Of a stretch of DNA of 22,015 nt, positions 1-7,080 are shown piece after piece. The notes below the pieces were generated by a model. That model was not told the DNA's origin and ran no database searches. It saw only the letters and a list, made by a program, of their open reading frames with translations. Position numbers and translations under genes: made by a program. The stretch comes from Dehalococcoidia bacterium (GTDB taxonomy: Bacteria > Chloroflexota > Dehalococcoidia > Lucifugimonadales > Lucifugimonadaceae): the NCBI GenBank assembly GCA_012270805.1, contig JAAXHR010000092.1:1-22015 (forward strand). The letters are read 5' to 3'. Position 1 is the first letter of the stretch. The number at the start of each line of letters is the position of its first letter.

Positions 1-1391
1 AACATCTGGTCGAGTTCGGTTAGGCGTTCGGTTAACAGAGGGATCACGCCCCAGCGCATAGAGAGGTTGTTGAGGGTTTTCTCGTTGGGTGAGAGCGCGA
101 CGATGGGTGTTCGCGGTCGAAATGCGGCGACCCGGTCCGCGGTGGTGCCAGTTTCGGTGAAGGTGATGATGGCTTTTGAGCGTAGGGTGTCAGCGGTACG
201 TGCGGCGTCAAAGGCGATGATGGAGTTGACTTGGGCGTGTCGTCCTTCTTTGTCGATGATTGCCATGCGTCGGTTTCGGAGCATGGCGTTGTCGAGGAAG
301 CGTTCGGCGATTTTGGAGACGCGGGCCATAAATCTGACCGCCGCGACGGGATAGTCGCCGACAGAGGTTTCGGCAGAGAGCATTACAGCATCGGTGCCGT
401 CGCGAACCGCGTTGTATACGTCGGTCGATTCAGCGCGCGTCGGGTAAGGGTTGTCGCGCATCGATTCCAGCATCTGTGTAGCAGTGATGACAGGTTTGCC
501 GACCTCGTTGGCCATCCGGATCATGCGCTTCTGGATCATGGGAACGAGGTGCAGGGGCATCTCGACGCCGAGGTCGCCACGGGCGACCATAATGGCATCG
601 GTTTCGTCGAGAATCTCGTTGAGGTTCTCGACCGCTTGTTTGATCTCTATCTTGGCGACTAGAGCGGGCGTTCGTCCAGCTGTTGCCAATCGCTCTCGTA
701 CGGCCCGCAAGTCCTGGCGGTTGCGGATATAGGATAGGCCTACGAAATCGACGTCGGCCTCCACGGCGAAGTCGAGAGCAGCGACGGTTTCGTCGGTGAA
801 GTAGTCGAGAGTAGAGGTGTTTCCGGGAGCGGTAACGGCTTTGTCGGACTGGATCAGACCGCCGCGTCTGACGGTGCAGTGGATTTCGATGCCTTCTACT
901 TTATCCACGCGAAGTTCAACGGCTCCTTCGTCAATGAGGATTCGGGCGCGTGGTCGGATGTCGTTGTGGAGGCCAGAGGGCCAGACGGTTCCACGTTCGT
1001 GGGTTGTGTAGCCACGTTCGGCGGAGAGGACGAATTTGTCGCGGGCGTTGACGGGAATGCCATTCCTGCCGTTTTGGGTAACGGCGGTGTCGGGATCGAC
1101 GGTCCCGATGCGGTATTTGGGGCCGGGCAGGTCTGCGAGGATGCCGATGGGTACGCCGGTTTGTCGCGCGGCTTCGCGAACCGCCTCAACATACTCAAAG
1201 TGTTGCTCGGAGTCGCCGTGTGAGAGGTTGAGCCGCGCGACGGACATTCCGGCGCGGATCAGTTGTCGTGCTCGTACGACGTTGCCGGTGGCGGGTCCGA
1301 TGGTGCACACGATGCGGGTTCGCGGCGAGTTTCGGACGAATGTAGGGAGTTGCTGCATTGCTAAAGCGGTCTCTCCGAGAGTGGAAGGCAT
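1..1391 (-). CDS. pyk: Pyruvate kinase, 3' end beyond the window
   Basis: Pyruvate kinase transfers phosphate from phosphoenolpyruvate to ADP, the last step of glycolysis, in the cytoplasm. The reverse-strand translation shows the family signatures in order: RTRIVCTIGPAT near the start, MSVARLNLSHGD, LADLPGPKYRIG, VDFVGLSYIRN, the LVAKIE segment with the catalytic lysine, the MVARGDLGVE metal/substrate motif, ITATQMLESM, and DAVMLSAETSVGDYPVAAV. About 460 codons are visible and the frame is still open at base 1, so the C-terminal end lies outside. Two in-frame ATG starts are possible, at 1391 and 1358. The inner one has GGAGAG about 12 nt upstream and leads directly into the conserved core, so it may be the real start. 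The gene is divergent from the zinc-ribbon gene at 1554. Identity is near certain; the start is not. Confidence 0.96.
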   Translation of the reverse strand, partial: MPSTLGETALAMQQLPTFVRNSPRTRIVCTIGPATGNVVRARQLIRAGMSVARLNLSHGDSEQHFEYVEAVREAARQTGVPIGILADLPGPKYRIGTVDPDTAVTQNGRNGIPVNARDKFVLSAERGYTTHERGTVWPSGLHNDIRPRARILIDEGAVELRVDKVEGIEIHCTVRRGGLIQSDKAVTAPGNTSTLDYFTDETVAALDFAVEADVDFVGLSYIRNRQDLRAVRERLATAGRTPALVAKIEIKQAVENLNEILDETDAIMVARGDLGVEMPLHLVPMIQKRMIRMANEVGKPVITATQMLESMRDNPYPTRAESTDVYNAVRDGTDAVMLSAETSVGDYPVAAVRFMARVSKIAERFLDNAMLRNRRMAIIDKEGRHAQVNSIIAFDAARTADTLRSKAIITFTETGTTADRVAAFRPRTPIVALSPNEKTLNNLSMRWGVIPLLTERLTELDQM

Positions 1392-1454
1392 CTCGATTTA
1401 ATGTATAACGCGATGCGGCTCGTGCTGTTCGTGTCGGCCAAAAACGGTGAGAAA

Positions 1455-1483
1455 TCGACGATGTGAACCAAGTTTGATATGAT
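1455..1483 (+). promoter_or_regulatory. Candidate sigma-70-type promoter for the zinc-ribbon/recombinase-like pair
   Basis: TCGACG (1455-1460) resembles a -35 box and TATGAT (1478-1483) a -10 box, with an ideal 17-nt spacer. The site lies about 70 nt upstream of the TTG start at 1554, inside the divergent gap with pyk. Hexamer matches are 4/6 and 5/6. This is a visual call and was not scored against a background model. Confidence 0.4.
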
Positions 1484-1553
1484 TAAGTTAGATGTGAGAA
1501 GGGTCATGCGCCGCTCGGTGCACCGATTGGGAAACATGCTGGGAGCCTGAGAT

Positions 1554-2267
1554 TTGAACACCTTTGAAGCACTGCTCGCGTTGCAGGAAATCGACCAAGG
1601 ACTGTTAAAGCAACGACAGTCCTACTCGCAGATTTCGCTGGATTTGCAGGACAAGGCGAAACGACTGAAAGATTTGCGGGAGAAGTGCGAGCGAGCGAAG
1701 CGTTCGCAGATGCAGGCAGAGGTTGCGATGAAGCGGTTGGAGCTTGAACGGGCGTCGGAGAATCAGAACCGCGCGGAAGTGGAGGACCGGCTCTACAGCG
1801 GAGGAGATGTAAGCAATCCTCGTGACTACTATCGGATGGAGTTGCAAGTTCAAGAGCATGCAAACCGCATCGATGCCATAGATCAGCGCATGGAGCCGAT
1901 CAAGAACGCAGCGAATGAGGCGCGAAGCGTTCATTCGGAATTGCAAGCGCAGCTGGACCAGATGGAGGTCGACTGGACGGAACACAAGCAGTCGGGGACC
2001 GATGAGCAGTCGCGGATATCGAGCGAGTACAACGAGGCTCTGAAACATCGCAACGAGACGGCCAGCGCAATTCCGGCGCAGCATCTCGGAGAGTACAACC
2101 GATTGTTCAAGAACAACGGCGGAATGGCAGTGACGGTTGTGGAGCGCGACATCTGTGCCGGTTGCTCCGAGAGGGTGTCAATGGGCGAATTGAACGTTTT
2201 AAAGCAAGCCACAGACCCGATATTGTGCCATTGCGGCAAGTATTTGATTACGCTCAGCACGGACTGA
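1554..2267 (+). CDS. Coiled-coil protein with C-terminal C4-type zinc ribbon (CT398/DUF164-like)
   Basis: This 237-residue protein is almost all charged helix from about residue 10 to 170, as in the long helical hairpin of this family, and ends in a small zinc ribbon. The ribbon cysteines are C201 and C204 (CAGC), then C225 and C227 in LCHCGKYL. The family usually has CxxCGRxL in the second knuckle, so the CxC spacing here is one residue short. The start is TTG: GGGAG lies 8 nt upstream and an in-frame TGA (1548-1550) sits two codons before it, which rules out a longer form. The recombinase-like gene follows after 6 nt, so the two are probably co-transcribed. Family members are proposed to bind nucleic acid or act as protein scaffolds; the exact role is unknown. 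Confidence 0.85.
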   Translation: MNTFEALLALQEIDQGLLKQRQSYSQISLDLQDKAKRLKDLREKCERAKRSQMQAEVAMKRLELERASENQNRAEVEDRLYSGGDVSNPRDYYRMELQVQEHANRIDAIDQRMEPIKNAANEARSVHSELQAQLDQMEVDWTEHKQSGTDEQSRISSEYNEALKHRNETASAIPAQHLGEYNRLFKNNGGMAVTVVERDICAGCSERVSMGELNVLKQATDPILCHCGKYLITLSTD

Positions 2268-2273
2268 TTTGAG

Positions 2274-3893
2274 ATGCGCGCCATCGGCTACGTCAGGCGA
2301 CGCGAGATCCAAGACGACTCAGAGACGTCTGTCACCCCAAATGTCCAAGATTGGGGTGGTTTTGTCAGAGCAGCCGCTGGCTCTTGGGGCCAAATTACCG
2401 AGATTGAAAGCCGGTTACGGCTGGATACCGCTGATCCCGTCCAACAGATCATCGAGTATTGCCGTTCGGGAGGGCATCATCTGACGGCCATCCTTGGTCT
2501 CGCTCAGAATGACCAATTGTTGCGAGGCGTCGAAGCGGAGTTGAGCGAAGAGTTGGGCACGGCATTTACGCGGCAAATCCCCGAGGAGTTCGGGAACCCG
2601 CAATTTGCAGAATTGATGGAACGGATTGAGGGCCCGCATGGAAGGCCGGCGTTGGTGGTCATACCAGACGCGTCGCATTTGGCGAGCGATTTGGAGACCT
2701 TGGTTGAGCGGCTTCTGTACATCCGACGATCCGGATCTGACGCAATCTGTGCAGATATCGAGTTGCCAGATCCGTTGCAGAACGGTGAGGAGCTGCTTGG
2801 GCTGAGGGGCGAGCCAGATTGGTTGCGCAAACGCATCCGTAATCGGATTCGCGAGAAGGCCTCACGTGGGAAGGTGCTTGGCAGGACGCCGTACGGCTAT
2901 CGTTGCGGAGCCGATGGTTCGCTTAAACCGGTTCCCGAAGAGGCCGAGGTCGTGCGGCAGATTTTCGAATGGTACGTTGGTGATGAGGACACGACTGACA
3001 AAAACGGCGAGCATGTTAGCAACGGTATGGGTATGCGTTTGATTGCCCAGCGTTTAGCGGCGGAAAACATTCCCACGCGCACCGGCAAACCTTGGTCGAC
3101 GGCAACGGTTTCGATAATTCTTAAGAATCGCGTATACGTAGGTACTTACACGCGCTACGGTTTCTTGGTGTCTGGCAACCACGAGCCAATAATCGGTCGG
3201 TCGTTGTTCCGTCGCGCTCAGGACGAATTGACGGTTAAGCAACGGCAGCGGAGCTTGTCGAAATCTGAAGCACCGTTCCTTCTAGGAGGGTTGTTGCGGT
3301 GTGGTCAGTGCGGTCATGGAGTTCCCGGTCTGACGCGTCGGCGTACCTGGCGGCGCCAAGACGATACGACAGCTTCGAAGACTTACCGCTATTACGAGTT
3401 TTACGAGTGTCAGCATCGACGGGCAGCGAAGAACGGGAATGGCAGCGGGATCGTTTGCCCCAGGTGGCGCGCGGACGATTTGGATGGCGAGGTGCGTAAA
3501 GCGGTGATGGCATGGGAGCCGGAAGAGGTGAAACAGATCAGGCCCATCGAGACTGGTTTGACACTTGAACAGCAGATGGAGAATGCCGAGAAGACGTTCT
3601 TGAATGAAGCGCGTGTAGTATCGACCGGTCGTGGCGATCTGGAGAATCTGGAGCCGTTTCTGTCGGAAATCAAGCGTGTGCGCCGCTTGATCGAGGAGGA
3701 GCAGAAGGCGGGAAAGAGTGAGGGCTCGCCGAACAACAGCAAGGTGTCGCGCGAGCGAAGGACTCGCGATCTGATAGCGGACGTCGTCGGTTCTGGCGAT
3801 GTAGAACTTGCTCGTGACGCGCTCGTAGCGTTGGTCGAAGACGTCGAGGTATCGGAAAGTGGGGTTAAAGTGCGACCTCGAGTGTCGGCGTAA
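2274..3893 (+). CDS. Serine-recombinase-like protein with degenerate catalytic domain
   Basis: The 539 residues have the layout of a large serine recombinase: an N-terminal resolvase-like fold (about 1-165), a Recombinase domain (about 195-320, with GRTPYGYR, EEAEVVRQIFEWYV, GKPWSTATVSIILKNRVYVG), a zinc beta ribbon (C343, C346, C379, C395) and a helical C-terminal part (about 430-510). The start matches the family (MRAIGYVR), but the nucleophilic Ser expected at position 10 is Arg. The usual DRLxR motif reads SHLAS at 134-138, so both catalytic arginines are also lost. The DNA-binding half looks intact. Position 6 nt after a zinc-ribbon gene and just before rnpB suggests resident, vertically inherited DNA rather than an active mobile element. 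Likely a domesticated DNA-binding protein (inference). No attachment sites or cargo genes were seen. Confidence 0.85.
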   Translation: MRAIGYVRRREIQDDSETSVTPNVQDWGGFVRAAAGSWGQITEIESRLRLDTADPVQQIIEYCRSGGHHLTAILGLAQNDQLLRGVEAELSEELGTAFTRQIPEEFGNPQFAELMERIEGPHGRPALVVIPDASHLASDLETLVERLLYIRRSGSDAICADIELPDPLQNGEELLGLRGEPDWLRKRIRNRIREKASRGKVLGRTPYGYRCGADGSLKPVPEEAEVVRQIFEWYVGDEDTTDKNGEHVSNGMGMRLIAQRLAAENIPTRTGKPWSTATVSIILKNRVYVGTYTRYGFLVSGNHEPIIGRSLFRRAQDELTVKQRQRSLSKSEAPFLLGGLLRCGQCGHGVPGLTRRRTWRRQDDTTASKTYRYYEFYECQHRRAAKNGNGSGIVCPRWRADDLDGEVRKAVMAWEPEEVKQIRPIETGLTLEQQMENAEKTFLNEARVVSTGRGDLENLEPFLSEIKRVRRLIEEEQKAGKSEGSPNNSKVSRERRTRDLIADVVGSGDVELARDALVALVEDVEVSESGVKVRPRVSA

Positions 3894-3910
3894 TTGGGTT
3901 CTGTGAAAAA

Positions 3911-3952
3911 TCCTCCCCCTTGATGCCCAAGGGGGAATTAAAGGGGGTTTTA
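3911..3952 (+). repeat. Palindromic dispersed repeat, copy 1 (left part eroded)
   Basis: The core is an inverted repeat, CCCCCTTG then CAAGGGGG around a 5-nt loop, followed by AATTAAAGGGGGTTTTAG. The same ending, GGGGGTTTTAG, and the same nested design recur at 17335-17385 in the same orientation. It sits 17 nt after the recombinase-like gene's stop and may also act as its transcription terminator. Similar C5/G5 nested palindromes occur dispersed in many environmental bacterial genomes. Confidence 0.7.
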
Positions 3953-3954
3953 GA

Positions 3955-3979
3955 TTCCTCGCTTCGCTAAGCTGAGGAA
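3955..3979 (+). terminator. Hairpin between the recombinase-like gene and rnpB
   Basis: TTCCTCGCTT pairs with AAGC and GAGGAA around a CGCT loop, with one bulged T, giving a 10-bp stem. No T-run follows, so termination by this hairpin alone is uncertain. It could instead insulate rnpB from read-through. Confidence 0.35.
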
Positions 3980-4019
3980 AGTTAGCAGTTGTGAAAAGAA
4001 CTCTAATTCGTTCGGGTTT

Positions 4020-4025
4020 TAGTAT
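4020..4025 (+). promoter_or_regulatory. Possible -10 box of rnpB
   Basis: TAGTAT lies 7-8 nt upstream of the predicted 5' end of the RNase P RNA (about 4033), the spacing expected for a -10 box. No convincing -35 hexamer was found at 16-18 nt upstream, so the call rests on position and a 4/6 match. Confidence 0.3.
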
Positions 4026-4032
4026 GAAGTCA

Positions 4033-4466
4033 GTGCGAGGCGGACGTGCGACCGCTGCGAGGGAGGTTTGGACCGTCTTCGTGGAGGAAAGTCCGAGCAC
4101 CTACGGGCAGGAGCGCCTGCTAACGGCAGGGCGGGGCGACCCGACGGAAAGTGCAACAGAAAGAACACCGCCAATGAGCGCACATTTCGGTGAGCGTTTC
4201 ATCAGGTAAGGGCGAACCGGTGCGGTAAGAGCGCACCGCGTCGGCGGTAACGTCGGCGGCATTGCAAACCCCGCTCGGTGCAAGGCCAAATAGGGGAGCG
4301 TCAAGACGAGTGCCCGCGTCAGCTTCCGGGTAGGCCGCAAGAGGTCACGGGTGACCGTGATCGGAGATGGATGGTCGCACAAGGCAGAAGGCAGAGGGAG
4401 GAAGGCTGCGAAGCCGTAAACCTCGCCATCGCCTGGACAGAACTCGGCTTATAGTCCGCCTCGCCG
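4033..4466 (+). ncRNA. rnpB: RNase P RNA, bacterial type A
   Basis: This is the catalytic RNA of RNase P, which removes 5' leaders from pre-tRNAs. Conserved landmarks appear in order: GAGGAAAGTCCGAGC (from 4084), GTGCAACAGAAAGAACACCGCC-like P4/J regions (from about 4151), GGTGCGGTAAGAGCGCACCG, CAAACCCC and GCAAGGCCAAATAGGGGAG, GATGGATGGTCGC, and ACAGAACTCGGCTTATAG near the 3' end. The P1 helix is perfect: GCGAGGCGGAC (4035-4045) pairs with GTCCGCCTCGC (4454-4464), which defines both ends. Length is about 434 nt, normal to slightly long for type A. It lies convergent to the small gene at 4489-4842, whose stop is about 23 nt beyond the RNA end. Confidence 0.95.
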
Positions 4467-4483
4467 AGCTTGTCGCTCTTTTT
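4466..4483 (+). terminator. Short Rho-independent terminator after rnpB
   Basis: GAGC, a 5-nt loop, GCTC, then five T residues immediately follow the P1 helix. The stem is only 4 bp, so on its own it is weak. The position right at the RNA's 3' end supports it. Confidence 0.45.
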
Positions 4484-4488
4484 CAGTT

Positions 4489-4842
4489 CTAGCCAGTCAA
4501 TTCCAACATTCGATTAACGAAATCGTTGACTAGCTCGCGACTTTCTTCGAACTGATGGTCTTCCATCCAGCCGTGGTAGAAGTTTGAGTGAAGTCCTTCG
4601 GCGACTTTGAATTGCGCAAAGAGGGCGGGTTCTTCGACTTCGTTGGCGAAATCGCGCACGAACCGCGTTGTAGCGGCGTGTTTTTGAGCACGGATACCTC
4701 GACGGTGCATCTCGGCAATTGCGACGTGGGACGCAGCTCCCCAGAGTTTTTCTGAAGCTTGGAAAATGTCGCCAACCTCGTATTCACGATCAGCATCGCG
4801 TAGGAATTGTTGTGCCAAGGCTGCGTGTTCGGTTGCTAACAT
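4489..4842 (-). CDS. Small helical protein, PaREP1/HEPN-like
   Basis: The 117-residue product is all-helical and soluble. The segment EVGDIFQASEKLWGAASHVAIAEMHRRG (about residues 21-48) followed by a C-terminal LHSNFYHGWM-like stretch (about 84-93) matches the pattern of PaREP1/HEPN-like proteins. In that group, small helical bundles bind nucleotides or RNA, or act as toxin or antitoxin subunits. The canonical HEPN RNase motif (R-x4-6-H) is not evident, so RNase activity should not be assumed. No partner nucleotidyltransferase or antitoxin is adjacent. The gene is convergent with rnpB and separated by 77 nt from the NifU-like gene upstream. The ATG at 4842 has only a weak ribosome site. The family call comes from pattern recall, not from a profile search. 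Confidence 0.7.
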   Translation of the reverse strand: MLATEHAALAQQFLRDADREYEVGDIFQASEKLWGAASHVAIAEMHRRGIRAQKHAATTRFVRDFANEVEEPALFAQFKVAEGLHSNFYHGWMEDHQFEESRELVNDFVNRMLELTG

Positions 4843-4867
4843 CGGTTCTCGACTTCAGATCAATAAT

Positions 4868-4885
4868 CAACCAGAAGTTTGGTTG
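4868..4885 (-). terminator. Weak hairpin after the NifU-like gene
   Basis: On the minus strand CAACCA and TGGTTG form a 6-bp stem with a 6-nt loop about 35 nt beyond the stop at 4920, followed by an A/T-rich tract without a clean T-run. It could mark the end of the transporter operon. Confidence 0.3.
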
Positions 4886-4919
4886 TTCTGAATTCTACTG
4901 TTTTCACGTCCGAAGATAA

Positions 4920-5162
4920 TCAATCAACCACTTCTAGCGTTGCGATGCGGGGGGCGTGGATGTCGAGAGACGCGCGCATGAATTGGTAGACGGCATCGGT
5001 CATAGGGACGCATTCGGGACACTCTTCGTTGGTGCCGGCGTTATATTTGACCTTCATGTAGTCGTCAGTGAGTTCGAGAAGCTCTAGCGAGCCGCCTTCT
5101 GACGCGACCATGATGCCGATGTTATCGATGACCATGTTTATCGCCGGATCTGCCGTCTGCAT
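4920..5162 (-). CDS. NifU C-terminal-domain-like protein
   Basis: This 80-residue protein follows the NifU C-terminal pattern: an N-terminal helix (INMVIDNIGIMVASEGG), a strand pair (SLELLELTDDYMKVKY), then a CPEC motif at C48 and C51 in the place of the family's CxxC, and a terminal helix and strand. Such domains carry labile Fe-S clusters to apo-proteins, so a role in cluster delivery is plausible. The ATG at 5162 is chosen because AAGGAAA lies 7 nt upstream and the protein then begins exactly where the family does. A longer form from ATG 5228 would overlap the upstream dehydrogenase's stop by 8 nt but adds 22 residues without family features. It is last in the leftward operon. Alternative: an unrelated small CxxC protein. 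Confidence 0.68.
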   Translation of the reverse strand: MQTADPAINMVIDNIGIMVASEGGSLELLELTDDYMKVKYNAGTNEECPECVPMTDAVYQFMRASLDIHAPRIATLEVVD

Positions 5163-5220
5163 GTCGAGTTTCCTTGCGTGGGAGTGTCTTTGAGCGATTC
5201 TAATGGAGGGCTTGGAAGGC

Positions 5221-6117
5221 TCAGCCATCTACTTTGAGGTTGACGTTTGAGATTTGCTGCTGGATTTCGCCGATGACTTCGTTGCGTTTCTTCCCCCATC
5301 CTCGGTTTAGGGCTTCCATAAGCCGCGCTTCTGTGAGGTTGGCCAATGGCTGTGGAACCCGGAGGGAGCGGCCGATCTCGTTGGCGAGACGGACATCCTT
5401 GGCGCCGAGTTCGAGGTAGAACGTGAACTCGGTGTCGTCGTAGTCTTCAGGCGGGCGTTGGAAACCGTCGAACGGCCGGCTTTTACCGCCAGAGCCTTCG
5501 TGAATCGCTTTGACGAGGACATCGAGTTCTACGCCGGCTTTGACTCCTGCAGTGACGACCTCCATTCTTGCCATGCCGACCATGGCGCCGAAGAGTTGAT
5601 TCATCAACTTGCAGATGGTCCCGGTTCCCAGGCCGCCACAGTACTGAACCTTGTCGCCCATGGCGTCAAGAGTTGGTTTGATGGATTGGTACGCGTCGTG
5701 GTCGCCTCCGACGTACACGGCAAGATCGCGGTTCATCGCGCCGATTACGCCGCCGCTCACGGGGGTGTCGAGGAATGTGATGCCTTGGTCAGCGTATCGC
5801 TGATGGAGGGACCTGACCATGTCGAGGGAGTTGGATGTGCAGTCGATGACGATGGCACCGTCTTCAACACCCTCGGATATTCCGTCGTCGCCGAAGCTGA
5901 CCGCATCGACGTGTTGCGGCATGGGCAGACATGTAACGATGAGGTCTTTGCCGGAAGCGGCTTCGGCAGGAGTGTCGGCCCAATGCGCGCCATCTTCAAG
6001 CATGTCGGTAGCGGCTTCTGGATTGAGATCATGGACGATGAACTCTTCGGCGGCGGTCATCATGTGTTTGGCCATCGGTTTGCCCATGTGCCCGATGCCG
6101 ATCCATGCGATTTTCAT
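5221..6117 (-). CDS. NAD(P)-dependent beta-hydroxyacid dehydrogenase (3-hydroxyisobutyrate dehydrogenase-like)
   Basis: The 298-residue enzyme belongs to the 3-hydroxyisobutyrate/tartronate-semialdehyde/6-phosphogluconate dehydrogenase group, which oxidises beta-hydroxyacids or reduces the semialdehydes. Visible are the Rossmann motif GIGHMG (7-12), Asp30 at the end of the second strand (favouring NAD over NADP, by inference), the substrate motif DTPVSGG (117-123), the catalytic lysine K170 with N173, and a conserved AKDVRLA helix (239-245). Start ATG 6117 is chosen over the longer open frame to 6270: AGGGAG lies 9 nt upstream and the extra 51 residues are not dehydrogenase-like. It sits 38 nt after the DppC-like gene and overlaps the longer form of the NifU-like gene. 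The actual substrate cannot be read from sequence. Confidence 0.92.
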   Translation of the reverse strand: MKIAWIGIGHMGKPMAKHMMTAAEEFIVHDLNPEAATDMLEDGAHWADTPAEAASGKDLIVTCLPMPQHVDAVSFGDDGISEGVEDGAIVIDCTSNSLDMVRSLHQRYADQGITFLDTPVSGGVIGAMNRDLAVYVGGDHDAYQSIKPTLDAMGDKVQYCGGLGTGTICKLMNQLFGAMVGMARMEVVTAGVKAGVELDVLVKAIHEGSGGKSRPFDGFQRPPEDYDDTEFTFYLELGAKDVRLANEIGRSLRVPQPLANLTEARLMEALNRGWGKKRNEVIGEIQQQISNVNLKVDG

Positions 6118-6155
6118 GAAGATTGTCTCCCTTATGTCGTTTGGTTTTTGCGTTG

Positions 6156-7076
6156 TCAGTCTAATTGCCGGAGTCGCGGGTCGAAGCGGTCGCGGAACCA
6201 ATCGCCAAGGAAGTTGAATGCGAGGACAGTAAGCATAATGGCTAGTCCGGGGAAGAAGGAAATCCACCACTCGGTATAGATGTAGTTGCGTCCCTCAGCG
6301 ACCATCACCCCCCAGGCCGGCGTGGGTGGCGGAATCCCGACACCGAGGAACGAGAGACTGGCTTCAGTCAGGATCAGGGAGCCGAGATGGAGCGTCGTGA
6401 CGACGATGATGGTGTTGATGAGGCCAGGCGTGAGATGTTTCCAGAGGATACGCCAGATGCTAGCACCGGCCACTCGTGCGGCGGAGACGTAGTCGCGGGT
6501 CTTTAGGCTGAGGGTCTCGGCGCGTGCTTGTCGCGCGACTCCGTTCCAGCTGAATATCGTAAGCAAAATGATTACAAGTTCGAAGGATTGCCCGTAGACG
6601 ATGACGGCCACCAGAGCGACGAGGATGAAGGGTACGGCGAATGTGAAGTCGACGACGCGCATGAGCACTTCGTCGACGGTGCCCCCTACGTATCCGGCTA
6701 TGAGGCCGACGATTAGTCCGAATGCGGTTCCCATTGTTAGAACGATGGTTGCGATGAGTAGGGAGGTTCTTGCGCCGTAGATGATCCGGGCAAGAATGTC
6801 TCTGCCAAGTGGGTCGGTTCCGAGGAGGTGTTCTGAGCTACCGCCCTCCTGCCACATTGGTGGGATGTTGCGAGCGATGAGATCGTCTTTTTCGGGATCG
6901 TACGGTGTAAGAATCTCGGCGAAGAAGGCCGCGGTGAGCAACATGCTTATGAGCACGGCGGGCACTAGCGGCCAAGTGCGGATAATGCGGTACAGCGTCT
7001 GCCAGATCGATGTTCCGGCATCGACTGGATCGTCGGTAGCCACGCGAGCATTGGCAGTACTGGAGATCTCGTTCAC
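6156..7076 (-). CDS. ABC transporter permease, DppC/OppC family
   Basis: This 306-residue inner-membrane subunit forms half of the channel of a peptide/nickel-type ABC importer. The N-terminal part has one transmembrane helix (about 36-56) and the family's HLLGTDPLGRDILARIIYGARTSL stretch (about 83-106), followed by five more hydrophobic segments. The EAA-type loop that docks the ATPase is SAARVAGASIWRILWKHLTP. The start is GTG at 7076; the DppB-like stop precedes it by 4 nt, with GGA about 8 nt upstream, so translation is probably coupled. The C-terminal FDPRLRQLD is typical. No ATPase gene (DppD/DppF) is found nearby. Confidence 0.94.
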   Translation of the reverse strand: MNEISSTANARVATDDPVDAGTSIWQTLYRIIRTWPLVPAVLISMLLTAAFFAEILTPYDPEKDDLIARNIPPMWQEGGSSEHLLGTDPLGRDILARIIYGARTSLLIATIVLTMGTAFGLIVGLIAGYVGGTVDEVLMRVVDFTFAVPFILVALVAVIVYGQSFELVIILLTIFSWNGVARQARAETLSLKTRDYVSAARVAGASIWRILWKHLTPGLINTIIVVTTLHLGSLILTEASLSFLGVGIPPPTPAWGVMVAEGRNYIYTEWWISFFPGLAIMLTVLAFNFLGDWFRDRFDPRLRQLD

Positions 7077-7080
7077 CGCT

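Noticed and set aside
67..1401. Several overlapping plus-strand open frames at the left end
   Set aside because: They lie opposite the pyruvate kinase frame, which carries every family motif; the plus-strand products match nothing.
2274..3893. Active integrase of a mobile element
   Set aside because: Catalytic Ser and both Arg positions are lost, and no cargo genes, attachment sites or flanking direct repeats were seen.
3282..4100. 272-codon minus-strand open frame
   Set aside because: It runs antisense to the recombinase-like gene and into rnpB, with no ribosome site or family features.
6118..6270. 51-residue N-terminal extension of the dehydrogenase
   Set aside because: It overlaps the end of the DppC-like gene, is not dehydrogenase-like, and the internal ATG has a strong ribosome site.
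5458..6279. 273-codon plus-strand open frame
   Set aside because: Antisense shadow of the dehydrogenase, whose NAD-binding and catalytic motifs are clear on the minus strand.
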